DNA from: Bicyclus anynana
Taxonomy: Eukaryota; Arthropoda; Insecta; Lepidoptera; Nymphalidae
Assembly (NCBI RefSeq): GCF_947172395.1
Contig: NC_069109.1
Coordinates: forward strand, 5,961,163-6,025,162
DNA length: 64,000 nt
Direction: 5' to 3'
Shown: positions 9,951 to 21,225 of the stretch, piece after piece
How positions within the stretch are numbered: the stretch's first letter is position 1
How the letters are laid out: the number at the start of each line of letters is the position of its first letter
Translations under genes and position numbers: made by a program
Notes under the pieces: generated by a model
What the model was told of the DNA's origin: nothing
Databases searched by the model: none
Seen by the model: only the letters and a program-made list of their open reading frames with translations

Positions 9951-12900
9951 ATGAAATTCTTCCTAGTAGCTTCTTTGGCTGTCTTGGTAAGTCATTATTT
10001 TTTTTTTTTTAATTTTTAACAATGTTAATAAAGTATTTATTAATAAGCCTTTTACAATCTAAAGGAGATGGTCCAAAATTGTATGGAGCCCAGGATCAGT
10101 TATTTGCAGTTCAGTTTATCAGTTAAATATTTATACCCTTGCCTTGAATTTAACTAATAAAATTAATAGTAAAAATAATATAGCCTTTAATACTCATAAT
10201 AGTGGTTAATACAATAGGGATGATGACAGTTTTTTTTAATTGTATATAAATTAAGAGTATACTAATAGTAAAGCAATTTTGTAAAAGTAACAGGATATCT
10301 GCGATCATTACTTTCGGAGCTACAGGGATTTAAAGTGTCAGATTTGCCCCGCTGCCGCGGATCCCTGAAAAACGCCCCATACAAAATGGCACGAACTAAT
10401 GACGTCGTAGGCAATGTAATGATCGTTAGATTTGTATGTGCGTTCAAACAATATTACTAATATCTTTGTTATTTGTGCGTTTATGTTTAAATATTTAAGT
10501 TTATAGTTCAAATATTAAAAAATGTCACATTTAATGTAAGGAAGCTAAAACTGTATGAATTTTCATCTAATTACGATAAAAAAATTTTAATAGTTTTTGA
10601 AATTTTATAATTTGATTTATTTTGCAAATATCCAGACAATCTTTGCTTTTTATGTATAAATTAGTTAACATTGATCCTATTTACCCGAATGTATCATAAA
10701 AATCTATATAATCAAATCTAGTCATCATCCCCATTTCAAACTCTGTTCTGTAGATACAGAGAATTAACACAAACATTACCTCTGTATAATCTATACTAAT
10801 ATTATAAAGCTGAAGAGTTTGTTTGTTTGGTTTAACGCGCTAATCACAGAAAGTACTGGTTCGATTTGAAAAATTCTTTCAGTGTTAGTTCAGGTGAGAT
10901 TGTAGTCAAGGGCTAACTTATATAGAATAAAAAAAAAAAAAGATAGCCCATTTATCGAGGAAGGCTATAGGCTATATATTATCCCCGTATTCCAACGGGT
11001 ACGGGAACCACGCAGGTGAAACCGTGCGACGTCAGCTAGTGATTAGTATATATATGAAATTGATGATAAATGTTGTTTTACAGAAAATTTGACATGGTTT
11101 TCTTTTTTTACAGAGCCTTTTGTCTGCAGAGGCGTCCCCCATATGTAAGTAAAAACTTAAATTTAAAAAAAATATATACAAAATAACATACAACATACTG
11201 AAAATCTAAATATTATCTAAAAGCGAAAGGTCACATAACGAAATATCGAAAACTGCTAAAGTTGAAATTTGACAGGGAGGTAGTTTGTAGTTGTTCGTCA
11301 TGAAATTAACAAGAACAATGAATTTTACGCCAGATTTTTTTTCCAGAAATTACAGAAAAGTTTAAATTGTGTTGCAATATGTGAGCTGAATTAAAGAAAA
11401 TTATTTACTTACTGGGTTTCAAATAAAAATTCCGCATCGAAATCGGTCCATCCGTTTGGGAGCTATGTGGCAACAGACGGACAGTATTTTATATGCGAAA
11501 GCAAGTCTGTCTGTCACCTTTTCACGGCTGAACTGATCAAGATGATTTTTTTTTAATTTTTTTTTAATTTTATAAAAAAAATATATTAAAAAAAGAAAAA
11601 GATGAATTTCAATATTTTGGTAAATGGGACCGTAGTGCAAAACATAGGGTACCTTTTGACCCTAAAATAAAAAAAGAACGGAGTGAAATAGGGGTTGAAT
11701 GTTTGTATGGAAGTCCTTAATTTTTAGAGTTTTAAAAATGAGTTCATAAATCATGAAAAAAATACGAAATATAATGTGGTTTAAGAATTTGTAAAATTCA
11801 ACCCTTAAAGTGGTCAAATAGGGGTTGAAAGTTAACATTGATTTACACGCGGACGAAGTCGCGGGCGTCCGCTAGTGAATCAAGTCAAGTCAAAATTCAT
11901 TTATTTCAAATAGGCTTAGTATAGAAAGTCTTTCGAAACGTCAGGTTTTTTAACCTTAAGATAATGGTGTTAATAATTATTCGAAAACTTAAAATTAAAG
12001 TAACGAGGGTTCCAAACGCGCCTTGGTCCGAGAAGAGCCCACAACAAACTCAGCCAGGTTTATCATTTTTTCTTGATCACCATTTAACAATAAGTAGGTA
12101 TATAAGTAACTAGCTGACGCCGCGCGGTTTCACTCGCGTGGTTCCCGTCCCCGTAGGAATACGGGGATGATATATAGCCTATAGCCTTCCTCAATAAATG
12201 GGCTATCGAACACTTAAAGAATTTTTCAAATCGGACCAGTAGTTCCTGAGATTAGCGCGTTCAATCAAACAAACAAACAAACAAACAAACCCTTCAGCTT
12301 TATAATATTAGTATAGATACATTTAATTTCCAAGCAATTTTATCGTTTACGTAATCATTGACACTATATTTAATATTACCTACGACTTTAAAAGCTTACG
12401 TTTAATGAATGTATGACAAACCGCAGTCAAGCGGTATGAATTCCCTTTTCTTAGGGACCTTGGTCAAAATTCCATCCTTCGCCACTGTTAGCTACCCATA
12501 ATTATTTTTATTGAAGTTATTAATTCAAGTATTTTGTTTGTTTGCAGTTGGATTGGGAGATCCTGGTAAGTTTTAATTTTTTTTCTTTTTTTGTTGTTGG
12601 TTTTTTAAAGAAAATCCGTGTGTTCTAAAATAAGCTAGTTGACACTTTATTTTTAAATGGTCTGAAATGGGGATGATGACTAGGTTTGAATATATTGATT
12701 TTTATGATATTCGAATAAATAAGGTCAAGGTTAACTAATTTATACATAAAAATCAAAAATTGTCTGGATATTTGCAGAATAAATAAGATTATGAATTTTC
12801 AAAATCTATTAAAAATCTTTTATCGACATTAGATGATAATTCATACAGTTTTAGTTTCCTTACATTAAATGTAACATTTTTCAATATGTGAACTATAAAC

Positions 12901-14611
12901 ATGAAAGCACAAATAACAAAGATATTAGTAATTTTGTTTGATCGCCCATACAAATCTAACGATCATTATTTATCTACGACGTCATTAATTCGTACCATTT
13001 TGTATGGGGCGTTTTTGAGGGATCCGCAGCAGCGCCGCAAATCTGACCCTTTAAATCCCTGTAGCTCCGAATACAATGATCGCAGATACCCTGTTACTTT
13101 TACAAAATTGCTTTACTATTAGCATACTCCTAATTTATATGTATACAATTCCCTATTGTCTTAAACTGTTCAGTATCGTTCATGATAATAACTATCAAGA
13201 CGTGATTAGGTACATGATTTTTTTAAATTTTTAAATACATTTTGACAATTCGAGCCAAAATGCCTGTCAACCATGTCTATACTTCAACTGTTTCATGACG
13301 TCACTACAACAAATCCCTTACAAACGGAGCGTTTGACAAAAATATTAGTTGACAATTAGTTTGACGTTCAGTACATCGGAACATTGTGACGTCACAAAAT
13401 TGACGTCAGCGTTTCTGACGTTTGGATTTTTTTAAATATATAGTCTTTATATAATGATTTATTTATTTTGCTATCATCCGCAAAGTCACTTTTTTACTTT
13501 GCAACTTCCGCAAAGTAACGCCTGATTCTATCCGATATATAGTCTTTTTCATGAAAGTCAAGGTCCTGTGATCTTTGCAACCTCTCAGTAAATCAGGCAA
13601 GTCTAACAATAACAAATTGGTTAAAAACTTATACAGACACCGAAGAATTACTCAATGAGGGATGATGACAGTTTTTTAAATTGTATATAAATTAAGAGTA
13701 TGCTAATAGTAAAGCAATTTTGTAAAAGTAACAGGGTATCTGCGATCATTACTTTCGGAGCTACAGGGATTTAAAGGGTCAGATTTGCGGCGCTGCCGCG
13801 GATCCCTGAAAAACGCTCCATACAAAATGGCACGATTTAGTGACGTCGTTGGCTCGCTGTTCGTTAGGTTTGTATGGGCGTCCAAACAAAATTACTAATA
13901 TCTTTGTTATTTGTGCGTTTATGTTTATAGTTCATTTATTGAAAAATGTCACATTTAATGTAAGGAAGCTAAAACTGTATGTTTTTTCATCTAATTACGA
14001 TAAAAAAAATTTAATAGATTTTGAAATTTTATAATCGTATTTATTTTGCAAATATCCAGACAATCTTTGCTATTTAATCTATTTACCCGAATGTATCATA
14101 AAAATCAATATATTCAAACCTAGTCATCATCCCCATTGTGTACACCTATCTAACGTTTCTGCTTACTGTTTTACTTTACTTTTCTTTTTTGTAATGTAGT
14201 CTTATTTATTGTAATTTTTGTAATTAGTCCTAGTCCAACGGAAAGCATTAGAAAATCCTACCTGGTCTCCACGATACAGATCAATCTAGTGTGCAGACCA
14301 CAGGCAATCTTATGGTTTTTTGTATATATTTTTGGTCAATAAAGATTTTATTTATTTATTTATTTATTTAAAGAAGTCCCCCAGACGCGGCGCTAATGTG
14401 CAAATGGCGCTCACACAGATTAATTAATAATACACAGATGGAGTGGAACATGACAGTGTCAAAGTTTGTTTCGTGGTACCGTGGTGGTATGGTATTTTAA
14501 ACATTTGTTTACATTCGCAGATAAAAAATGTGACAAAAAAGGCGACTTGCTAGACTTGGATTTAAACGCAGTTTTAGACTTAGGCGGTAAGACTTTTTTT
14601 TTATTATGAAG

Positions 14612-14645
<34 letters not shown>

Positions 14646-15341
14646 GATCCATAGTGTGTCTTTACAAAACTGCGAGCGTGTTAACGGATTTACAAAACGG
14701 AGGTCCTGGGTTCGTTCTATGGTTGGACAGATTGAGGTTTTATTAATCGGTCTGGATGCCTGGGAGGCTTCGGCCGTGGCTAGTTACCACCCTACCGACA
14801 AAGACGTACCGCCAAACGATTTAGCGTTGCGGTTATGCCGTGTAGAAACCGAAAGGGGTGTGGATTTTCATCCTCCTCCTAACAAGTTAGCCCGCTTCCA
14901 TATTAGACAGCATCATCACTTACCATTAGGTGAGATTGTAGTCAAAGACTAACTTGTAAAGAATAAATAAAAAAAACATCCTAATTTTATGATTCTTTTA
15001 CAGGTGGTGTTAAAGATAAATTGCCTACAAATTCGCTACCAGCTGCCAATACTCTACCAACTGATGCCAAACCCTGTGGAGATGCCAAAGCACCAGTGGA
15101 CCCCAGTTCCCTGCCAGTGAACCCCGCTTCCCTGCCAGTGAACCCCACTGGCCTGCCAGTGGACCCCACTGGCCTGCCAGTGGACCCCACTTCCCTGCCA
15201 GTGGACCCCACTTCCCTGCCAGTGGACCCCACTGGCCTGCCAGTGAACCCCAGTTCCCTGCCAGTCGACAGTGTTACTAAGTGTGCCAACCCTGATTCTC
15301 TTATCAGTGCAGCACTTGATTTAGAAGCAAAAGTTCTTTGA
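9951..15341 (+). CDS. gene 2: secreted LPV(D/N)P heptad-repeat protein (5 exons)
   Basis: Exons: 9951-9986 (donor GTAAGT), 11114-11144 (acceptor TTACAG, donor GTAAGT), 12548-12565 (acceptor TTTGCAG, donor GTAAGT), 14521-14586 (acceptor TTCGCAG, donor GTAAGA) and 15004-15341 (acceptor TTACAG, stop TGA). They sum to 489 bases, 162 residues, in one open frame. Residues 1-19 are a signal peptide (MKFFLVASLAVL, SLLSAEA), followed by SPIFGLGDP from the 18-base exon 3. An acidic and Leu-rich stretch with DKKCDKKGD comes next, then about nine heptads of type LPVDPTS or LPVNPTG, and a short tail with one Cys and an alpha-helical end (SAALDLEAKVL). AATAAA follows at about 15350. Introns after the first are phase 1, exactly as in gene 3. 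Introns carry MITE-1 three times, Helitrons, LINE ends and a SINE-B. Function unknown; a structural secretion is the best guess. Confidence 0.8.
10213..10735 (-). mobile_element. MITE-1, complete
   Basis: Left end AATAGGGATGATGACAG and right end TAGTCATCATCCCCATT are inverted repeats. The body matches the family (GCAATTTTGTAAAAGTAACAG, GGATCCCTGAAAAACG, AATGTCACATTTAATGTAAGG). Intron 1 of gene 2. An open frame on the minus strand here is not a gene, because it recurs in every copy. Confidence 0.85.
10795..11041 (+). mobile_element. Helitron carrying a SINE-B tail insertion
   Basis: 5' end CTATACTAATATTATAAAGC and 3' end GACGTCAGCTAGT. At about 10881-10940 the body is interrupted by CAGGTGAGATTGTAGTCAAG plus a poly-A-like run, the last 60 bases of SINE-B. 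The Helitron sequence resumes at GATAGCCCATTTATCGAGG. Confidence 0.8.
11405..11875 (+). mobile_element. Helitron 3' portion
   Basis: Ends GACGAAGTCGCGGGCGTCCG and CTAGT. The body (GAAATCGGTCCATCCGTTTG, then TAGGGGTTGAAAG) resembles the fragment at 54139-54470. The 5' end is not found. Confidence 0.7.
11880..12085 (-). mobile_element. Jockey/CR1-like LINE 3' end fragment, second subtype
   Basis: CAAAATTCATTTATTTCAAA, CTTAAGATAATGGTGTTAAT, then CCAAACGCGCCTTGGTCCG. The same 3' end occurs in gene 7 intron 1 (53450-53590). Confidence 0.55.
12112..12321 (-). mobile_element. Helitron, short complete copy
   Basis: ACTAGCTGACGCCGCGCGG at the left, (CAAA)n near 12275, and TTTATAATATTAGTATAGAT at the right, which is the complement of the family 5' end. 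Intron 2 of gene 2. Confidence 0.85.
12666..13157 (+). mobile_element. MITE-1 with damaged right end
   Basis: Starts AATGGGGATGATGACTAGG. The body is collinear with other copies, but the right inverted repeat is shortened to CAATTCCCTATT. Just 3' of exon 3 of gene 2. Confidence 0.85.
13225..13520. repeat. GACGTCA-containing interspersed repeat
   Basis: ATTGTGACGTCACAAAATTG and GACGTCAGCGTTTCTGACG, then GTTTGGATTTTTTTAAAT. Two further copies in tandem are at 26080-26460. It ends in a short fold-back element fragment (TGATTTATTTATTTTGCTATC). Superfamily not recognised. Confidence 0.5.
13654..14137 (-). mobile_element. MITE-1, complete
   Basis: AATGAGGGATGATGACAG at the left and TAGTCATCATCCCCATT at the right. 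Third copy within gene 2 introns. Confidence 0.85.
14155..14372 (+). mobile_element. LINE 3' end with (TTTA)n tail
   Basis: TCCTAGTCCAACGGAAAGC, CACGATACAGATCAATC, GTCAATAAAGA and then (TTTA)n. The AATAAA and simple tail suggest the 3' UTR of a non-LTR element. The clade cannot be named. Confidence 0.5.
14665..14970 (+). mobile_element. SINE-B
   Basis: Head remnant GATTTACAAAACGGAGGTCC, middle TACCGCCAAACGATTTAGCG, tail TTAGGTGAGATTGTAGTCAA with an A-rich end. It lies between exons 4 and 5 of gene 2, preceded by a (CAT)n run. Confidence 0.8.
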
Positions 15342-15419
15342 AATTGTAAAATAAATTTAAAAACATATTGGATATTTGCAAGTTCTAACAATAAAATTTA
15401 AAAACAGTTTTTAGAATGC

Positions 15420-15545
15420 TATTAATAATAATTTATTATGAAACACGTGAAGTTGAAGTATGCCCGACTAGAACCCATACGGGGCCCTTAGTCATGAGCT
15501 AATTCTGATCTGTTTCATTCATGATCTGTTTCATAAATAAATTAA
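15420..15545 (+). mobile_element. MITE-3 fragment
   Basis: TTATGAAACACGTGAAGTTG, ACCCATACGGGGCCCTTAG, TCATGAGCT. This is the left arm of the inverted-repeat element seen whole at 42431-42730. Confidence 0.6.
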
Positions 15546-15589
15546 TAGGTAAACAGTTATTATAAATATATTGCGTTTGTATACAGTAA

Positions 15590-15632
15590 ATTTCATTACA
15601 TTACATTACATTACATTACATTACATTACATT
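15590..15632. repeat. (ATTAC)n microsatellite
   Basis: Seven to eight pure ATTAC units downstream of gene 2. Confidence 0.9.
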
Positions 15633-15714
15633 GTTCATATTATACTTGGTGTATGTAAATCTGTAATAAATATATAGTTATAAAAATCTGTAATTTTATT
15701 CGTTATTACCCATA

Positions 15715-16000
15715 GGCGGCTCACTGCTGAGCTCGAGTCTCCTCTCAGAATGAGAGGGGCTAGGCCAATAGTCCACCACGCTGGCCCAATGCGGATTGGC
15801 AGACTTCACACACGCAGAGAATTAAGATAATTCTCTGGTATGCAGGTTTCCTCACGATGTTTTTCCTTCACCGTTTGAGACACGTGATATTTAATTTCTT
15901 ATATTGCACACAACTGAAAAGTAATAGGTGTATGCCCCGGATTCGAACTGACACTGGAATCGGAGGCAGAGGTCATATCCACTGAGCTATCAGGGCTCAT
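15715..16000 (-). mobile_element. SINE-A
   Basis: Reverse copy: GCTGAGCTCGAGTCTCCTCT at the left, the complement of the tRNA-like head (ATCCACTGAGCTATCAGGGC) at the right. Confidence 0.85.
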
Positions 16001-16064
16001 TCATATTAGTGTGATAATGAATAAATACAAACTTCATTGCATTAAATTGTTTAAAATTTAAATC

Positions 16065-16398
16065 TACTTAGTCGAGGGTACTACAACATTGATGAGTTCC
16101 TTAATGATAAAGATGCTTGGAGGCCGTTGGATCAGCTTCCACCTTCACACAGAAAGTAAAACTATAAAAAATGTAAACAGTAATTGTTATTAATTGTAAA
16201 TTATAATACTGTATGACTTTTTCAAAAGAGCAACTGTTGAGTTTCTTGCCGGTATCTTCTCAGCAGAACCTGCCTTCCGAACCGGTGGTAGAATCTTTAC
16301 AAATAGTCAACTGACGTGTCAAAAGTGCTTGTAAACTGAGCCTACTTGAAATAAATGATTTTTGATTTTGATTTTGATTTTGATTTTGATTTTGATAA
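16065..16398 (+). mobile_element. Jockey/CR1-like LINE 3' end
   Basis: In sense it codes for the last residues of a reverse transcriptase: YYNIDEFLNDKDAW, then RPLDQLPPS. A 3' UTR follows and a (TTTTGA)n tail at 16358-16398. Open frames on the other strand are artefacts. Confidence 0.75.
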
Positions 16399-16407
16399 AT
16401 GTTTACC

Positions 16408-16610
16408 TGTAGAAGCCTCAATAGCTCAACGGTAAGAGCGGTGGGACTCATCACCGAGGGGTGCTGGTTCGATCCCCGCCCCGTTGGTCTATTGTCGTAC
16501 CCACTCCTAGCACAGTCTTTATCGACTAGTTGACGGGAAATGGAAATATTGGGCATATTTAAAAGATATGGCAAATACTCTTTTTCTAAAAAAAAGGATT
16601 GTGTTTTACA
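16408..16610 (+). mobile_element. SINE-C
   Basis: TCAATAGCTCAACGGTAAGAG head, GGTTCGATCCC B box, TCTATTGTCGTACCCACTCC body, ATATGGCAAATACTC end. Confidence 0.8.
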
Positions 16611-16649
16611 TTGATCGGGATACGGAAGGATTTTCTCTGATTGTGGAAG

Positions 16650-16765
16650 TGTCATAGGCTCCTTATCGACCTCAGCAGCCTCACCGGGGCTTTGGGCGAA
16701 CGCAGAATAGGCTATAGGTTAGCGATGCCCCGCGCGCACGACTTCATACCCGCGCAGTCCTCCCC
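16650..16765. repeat. junction carrying both GC-rich satellite motifs
   Basis: The left half (GACCTCAGCAGCCTCACCGG, GGCGAACGCAG) resembles the 107-bp unit of 5785-6480. The right half (GCGATGCCCCGCGCGCACG, ACTTCATACC) is the complement of the 104-bp unit of 37335-37870. Confidence 0.6.
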
Positions 16766-16789
16766 TCTGCCCCATCATCATCATTCGTC

Positions 16790-17095
16790 ATCAACCCATA
16801 TTCGGCTCACTGCTGAGCTCGAGTCTCCTCTCAGAATGAGAGGGGTTAGGCCAATAGTCTACCACGCTGGCCCAATGCGGATTGGCAGACTTCACACACG
16901 CAGAGAATTAAGATAATTCTCTAGTATGCAGGTTTCCTCACGATGTTTTCCTTCACCGATTTAGACACGTGATATTTAATTTCTTAAAATGAACACAACT
17001 GTAAAGTTGGAGGTGCATGCCCCGGACCGGATTCGAACCCACACCCTCCGGAATCGGAGGCAGAGGTCATATCCACTGGGCTATCACAGCTCTTT
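16790..17095 (-). mobile_element. SINE-A
   Basis: Complete reverse copy, from ACCCATATTCGGCTCACTGC to the head complement CATATCCACTGGGCTATCAC. Confidence 0.85.
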
Positions 17096-17129
17096 CATCA
17101 TCATCATTATGTATACCTTATAGTTGCCT

Positions 17130-18860
17130 CACCATCATCATCATTATCAGCCGATGGAAATCCACTACTGGACATAGGCCTCTTGCATGGACTTCCAAAC
17201 AAAACGGTCTCAGCATCCAACGGCTCCCTGCAACCTGCTTGATGTCTTCGGTCCACCTAGTGGGGGGTCGACTAACACTGCGCTTGACAGTGCGGGGTCG
17301 CCATTCCAGCACCTTAGGACACCAACGTCAATCGGCTCTTCGAACCATGGCCTGCCCATTGCCACTTCAGCTTCGCGACTCGCTGAACTGTATCAGTGAC
17401 TTTAGTTCGTCTGCAGATCTCCTCATTTCTGATTCGATCACGCAGAGAAACCCCAAGCATAGCTCGCTCCATCACCCGCTGAGTGACTTTGAGCCTTCTA
17501 ATAAGGCCAGCGACTAAGTCTCGGATCCGAAGTCATCACTGGCAACACGCACTGTTCGAAATCCTCGGAATTTCGGACGAAAAGATGTCGCAGAGATTCC
17601 CAAACGCTGCCCAGCCGAGCTAAATTCGGCGATTCTTCGTCGACCTCTTTTTGTAAATTGGACCTACCTAACTGGACTGTGTTCTATTCTTCGTCGACCT
17701 CTTTTTGTAAATTGGACCTACCTAACTGGACTGTGTTCTATTCTTCGTCGACCTCTTTTTGTAAATTGGACCTACCTAACTGGACTGTGTTCTATTCTTC
17801 GTCGACCTCTTTTTGTAAATTGGACCTACCTAACTGGACTGTGTTCTATTCTTCGTCGACCTCTTTTTGTAAATTGGACCTACCTAACTGGACTGTGTTC
17901 TATTCTTCGTCGACCTCTTTTTGTAAATTGGACCTACCTAACTGGACTGTGTTCTATTCTTCGTCGACCTCTTTTTGTAAATTGGACCTACCTAACTGGA
18001 CTGTGTTCTATTCTTCGTCGACCTCTTTTTGTAAATTGGACCTACCTAACTGGACTGTGTTCTATTCTTCGTCGACCTCTTTTTGTAAATTGGACCTACC
18101 TAACTGGACTGTGTTTTATTCTTCGTCGACCTCTTTTTGTAAATTGGACCTACCTAACTGGACTGTGTTCTATTCTTCGTCGACCTCTTTTTGTAAATTG
18201 GACCTACCTAACTGGACTGTGTTCTATTCTTCGTCGACCTCTTTTTGTAAATTGGACCTACCTAACTGGACTGTGTTCTATTCTTCGTCGACCTCTTTTT
18301 GTAAATTGGACCTACCTAACTGGACTGTGTTCTATTCTTCGTCGACCTCTTTTTGTAAATTGGACCTACCTAACTGGACTGTGTTCTATTCTTCGTCGAC
18401 CTCTTTTTGTAAATTGGACCTACCTAACTGGACTGTGTTCTATTCTTCGTCGACCTCTTTTTGTAAATTGGACCTACCTAACTGGACTGTGTTCTATTCT
18501 TCGTCGACCTCTTTTTGTAAATTGGACCTACCTAACTGGACTGTGTTCTATTCTTCGTCGACCTCTTTTTGTAAATTGGACCTACCTAACTGGACTGTGT
18601 TCTATTCTTCGTCGACCTCTTTTTGTAAATTGGACCTACCTAACTGGACTGTGTTCTATTCTTCGTCGACCTCTTTTTGTAAATTGGACCTACCTAACTA
18701 GACTGTGTCCTAGTTATTATATTCGTCAACGATTTAGAGTGCAGAGTCCTCAACAATAACTGGGTGAAACGGTACATGAGCATTAGACATGATCTTCGTC
18801 TTACTCATGTTCATTTTAAGACTCACACGTTGAGAAACTCTGAAGCAGAGTTTCCCTCTA
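17130..18860 (-). mobile_element. RTE-type LINE fragment, antisense, with internal tandem expansion
   Basis: The minus strand encodes RTE reverse-transcriptase C-terminal motifs: RPPTRWTEDIKQVAGSRW around 17220-17270, and upstream of it the RIRN/RRRTKVTDIA-type segment near 17400-17470. Sequence on the far side of the array (18711-18860) continues the same element (the VDEYI-like segment near 18725). The array at 17631-18711 sits inside what would be one coding region. Dead copy. Confidence 0.8.
17631..18711. repeat. 54-bp minisatellite, about 20 near-identical copies
   Basis: The unit (ATTCTTCGTCGACCTCTTTT, TGTAAATTGGACCTACC, TAACTGGACTGTGTTCT) repeats with a strict 54-base period. By eye the internal copies are almost identical, with one C-to-T change near 18114. 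Because 54 is a multiple of three, one frame stays open for 347 codons as an 18-residue repeat. That frame is antisense to the parent retrotransposon and is not a protein gene. Confidence 0.95.
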
Positions 18861-18886
18861 CCAAGTTTACACTTTTTGGAAAGTGT

Positions 18887-20673
18887 TTTGAATATATTGA
18901 TTTTTATGATGCATTCGGGTAAATAAGGTTAATGTTAACTAATTTATACATAACTAGCGGACGCCCGCGACTTCGTCCGCGTAAAAATTTATGTAAACTT
19001 ATCTACCTCCTTACCCTGCTCGTAAACCTACCCAACCCTACCCTACCCTACCTCTACCTTACTCCTACCCTACCGCTAACGCTAACACTACCCTCCCCCA
19101 CCTTACCCCTACCCTAACCCTACCCGTACCCTATCCATACCCTATCCTACCCTACCCCTAATCTATCCCTACCCTACCCCTACCTTACTCTTACCCTACC
19201 GCTAACCCTAACCCTTCCCTACCCCTACCTTACCCCTACCCTAAACCTACCCTACCCGTACCCTACCCGTACCATACCTTACCCTACCCTACCCCTATCC
19301 TACTCCTCCCCTACCCTATACGTTCCATATCCTTCCCCTACCTCTACCTTGCCCCTACCCTACACTGCCCCTACCTTATCGGTGCCCTACCCTACCCTAC
19401 CCTACACTTTCCCTAAATTACCCCTACCCTACCTCTATCCTACCCCTTCCCTACCCCTATCCTATCCCTACCCTCAGCAAAATTGGTCCAGCCTTTTGTG
19501 CGTGTTGCAATGACCAAAAGACTATAATTTCCCAAGCGACTTCTTTGCTAATACTATAAAGAGGTAAAGTTTGTGAGGTTGTCGGGGGTAATCTCTGGAT
19601 CTACTGGACCGATTTGGAAAATTCTTTTACCAATAGAAAGCTACATTATTTGCGAGTGTCATAGGCTATGTTTGGTCCTCATATTCACACTGGAACGGGA
19701 ACCACGTAATTGAAACCGCGGGGCGTCATATAGCGGCATTTCTGCGACTTTCAGAAATTTTGTATTATCTCCGAAACTATATAACTAATTAACATACTGT
19801 AAATGGCAAATCTTATCTCTATAATATCCTTGTGATTATTAAATAATTTATTTTGATAAGGATTTAAGTTTAGTTGTGTAAATAATGACGTAAACCTTAG
19901 TTTAAAATTTAAATAATTTATTAAAGTACTAAAGGTGCTATATCTGCTAAAATATAAAAGATAGATATATGGTGTCGCGGACTTTTTTGTAGAACTTTTA
20001 AAGGTTCAAAAAGCCTCCATACATTTATTTCAGTTATACGCAATGGTTGAGGCAGCGTATGCGAATAAGTAAGTTTTTCGGTCCGACCTGTAAGAGAAAA
20101 CCCGCGATAACTCAGTAGTTATATATGATAGAAATATAAAATATAGCCTATAGCACTCCCCGATAACGTAGCATTCTACTGGTGAAAGAATTTTTAAAAT
20201 CGGACCAGTAGTTCCGAAGATTACCCCATTTCAAATAATTGTTACAAACTTACAAACTTACAAACTTACAAACTTACAAACTTTACCTCTTTATAATATT
20301 AGTTTAGAAAAGCAAAGATTGTCTGGATATTTGCAAAATAAATAAGATTATAAAATTTCAAAATCTATTAATTTTTTTTTAATTAGATAAAAATTCATAG
20401 AGTTTCAGCTTCCTTACATTAAATGTGACATTTTTCAATAAATGAACTATAAACATAAACGCACAAATAACAAAGATATTAGTAATTTTGCCTACGACGT
20501 CATTAGTTCGTACCATTTTGTATGGAGCGTTTTTCAGGGATCCGCGGCAGCGCCGCAAATCTGACCCTTTAAATCCCTGTAGCTCCAAAAGTAATGATCG
20601 CAGATACCCTGTTACTTTTACAAAATTGCTTTACTATTAGTATACTCTTAATTTAACTGTCATCGTCCCTATT
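18887..20673 (+). mobile_element. MITE-1 split by a 1.35-kb Helitron
   Basis: MITE-1 left part at 18887-18952 (TTTGAATATATTGATTTTTA ... AATTTATACATA). The Helitron occupies 18953-20308. MITE-1 resumes at 20309 (AAGCAAAGATTGTCTGGATA) and ends TGTCATCGTCCCTATT at 20673. Confidence 0.85.
18953..20308 (-). mobile_element. Helitron, long (CCCTAC)n-bearing subtype, copy 1
   Basis: Starts ACTAGCGGACGCCCGCGACT and ends TCTTTATAATATTAGTTTAGA. Contains about 450 bases of degenerate CCCTACCC repeats, then AGCAAAATTGGTCCAGCC and a unique body. A close copy is at 35236-36538. No Rep/helicase coding is visible. Confidence 0.85.
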
Positions 20674-20894
20674 GTTCTTTTGTGTTCTATACTAGATTGA
20701 AAAAAAATCGTTATTTTTTTTTTAGACAATACGAAGCCTGAATATTTGTAGCCAATGCCGTGGAACTATTTCATAATTTAAAAAAAAAGTCATGTTACCA
20801 CGTTTTACCCATAATTAGGTGATGAACTTCAGACTTGATCGCTAACTGGGCCTCATAAGAACGCTCAGACTCACTCGAACGGGCGATGGAACGA
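20674..20894. other. intergenic, no feature seen
   Basis: Short stretch between repeats without open frames or splice-like structure of interest. Confidence 0.4.
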
Positions 20895-21225
20895 GCTATT
20901 TTTTTTTTTTATTCTTTACAAGTTAGCCCTTGACTACAATCTCACCTGATAGTAAGTGATGATGCAGTCTAAGATGGAAGCGGACTAACTTGTTAGGAGG
21001 AGGATGAAAATCCACACCCCTTTCGGCTTCTACACGGCCTCGTACCGGAGCGCTAAATCGCTTGGCGGTACTTCTTTGCCGGTAGGGTAACTAGCCACGG
21101 CCGAAGCCTCCCACCAGCCAGACCTGAACAAATTAAGAAAATCTCAATCTGCCCAGCCGGGGATCGAACCCAGGACCTCCGTTTTGTAAATCCACCGCGC
21201 ATACCACTGCGCCACGGAGGCCGTT
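20895..21225 (-). mobile_element. SINE-B, complete
   Basis: T-rich end and CAAGTTAGCCCTTGACTAC at the left; the head complement CCACTGCGCCACGGAGGCCG at the right. Confidence 0.85.

Noticed and set aside
10262..10447. 61-73 codon frames in MITE-1 copies
   Set aside because: The same frame recurs in each MITE-1 copy with random breaks, as expected for non-coding repeats.
17658..18701. 347-codon open frame made of an 18-residue repeat
   Set aside because: It is antisense to an RTE fragment and open only because the satellite period is 54 bases.
19020..19480. Possible telomeric repeats (CCCTAC runs)
   Set aside because: Insect telomere repeat is normally TTAGG; these runs are a constant part of Helitrons (also 3300, 35290, 40480).
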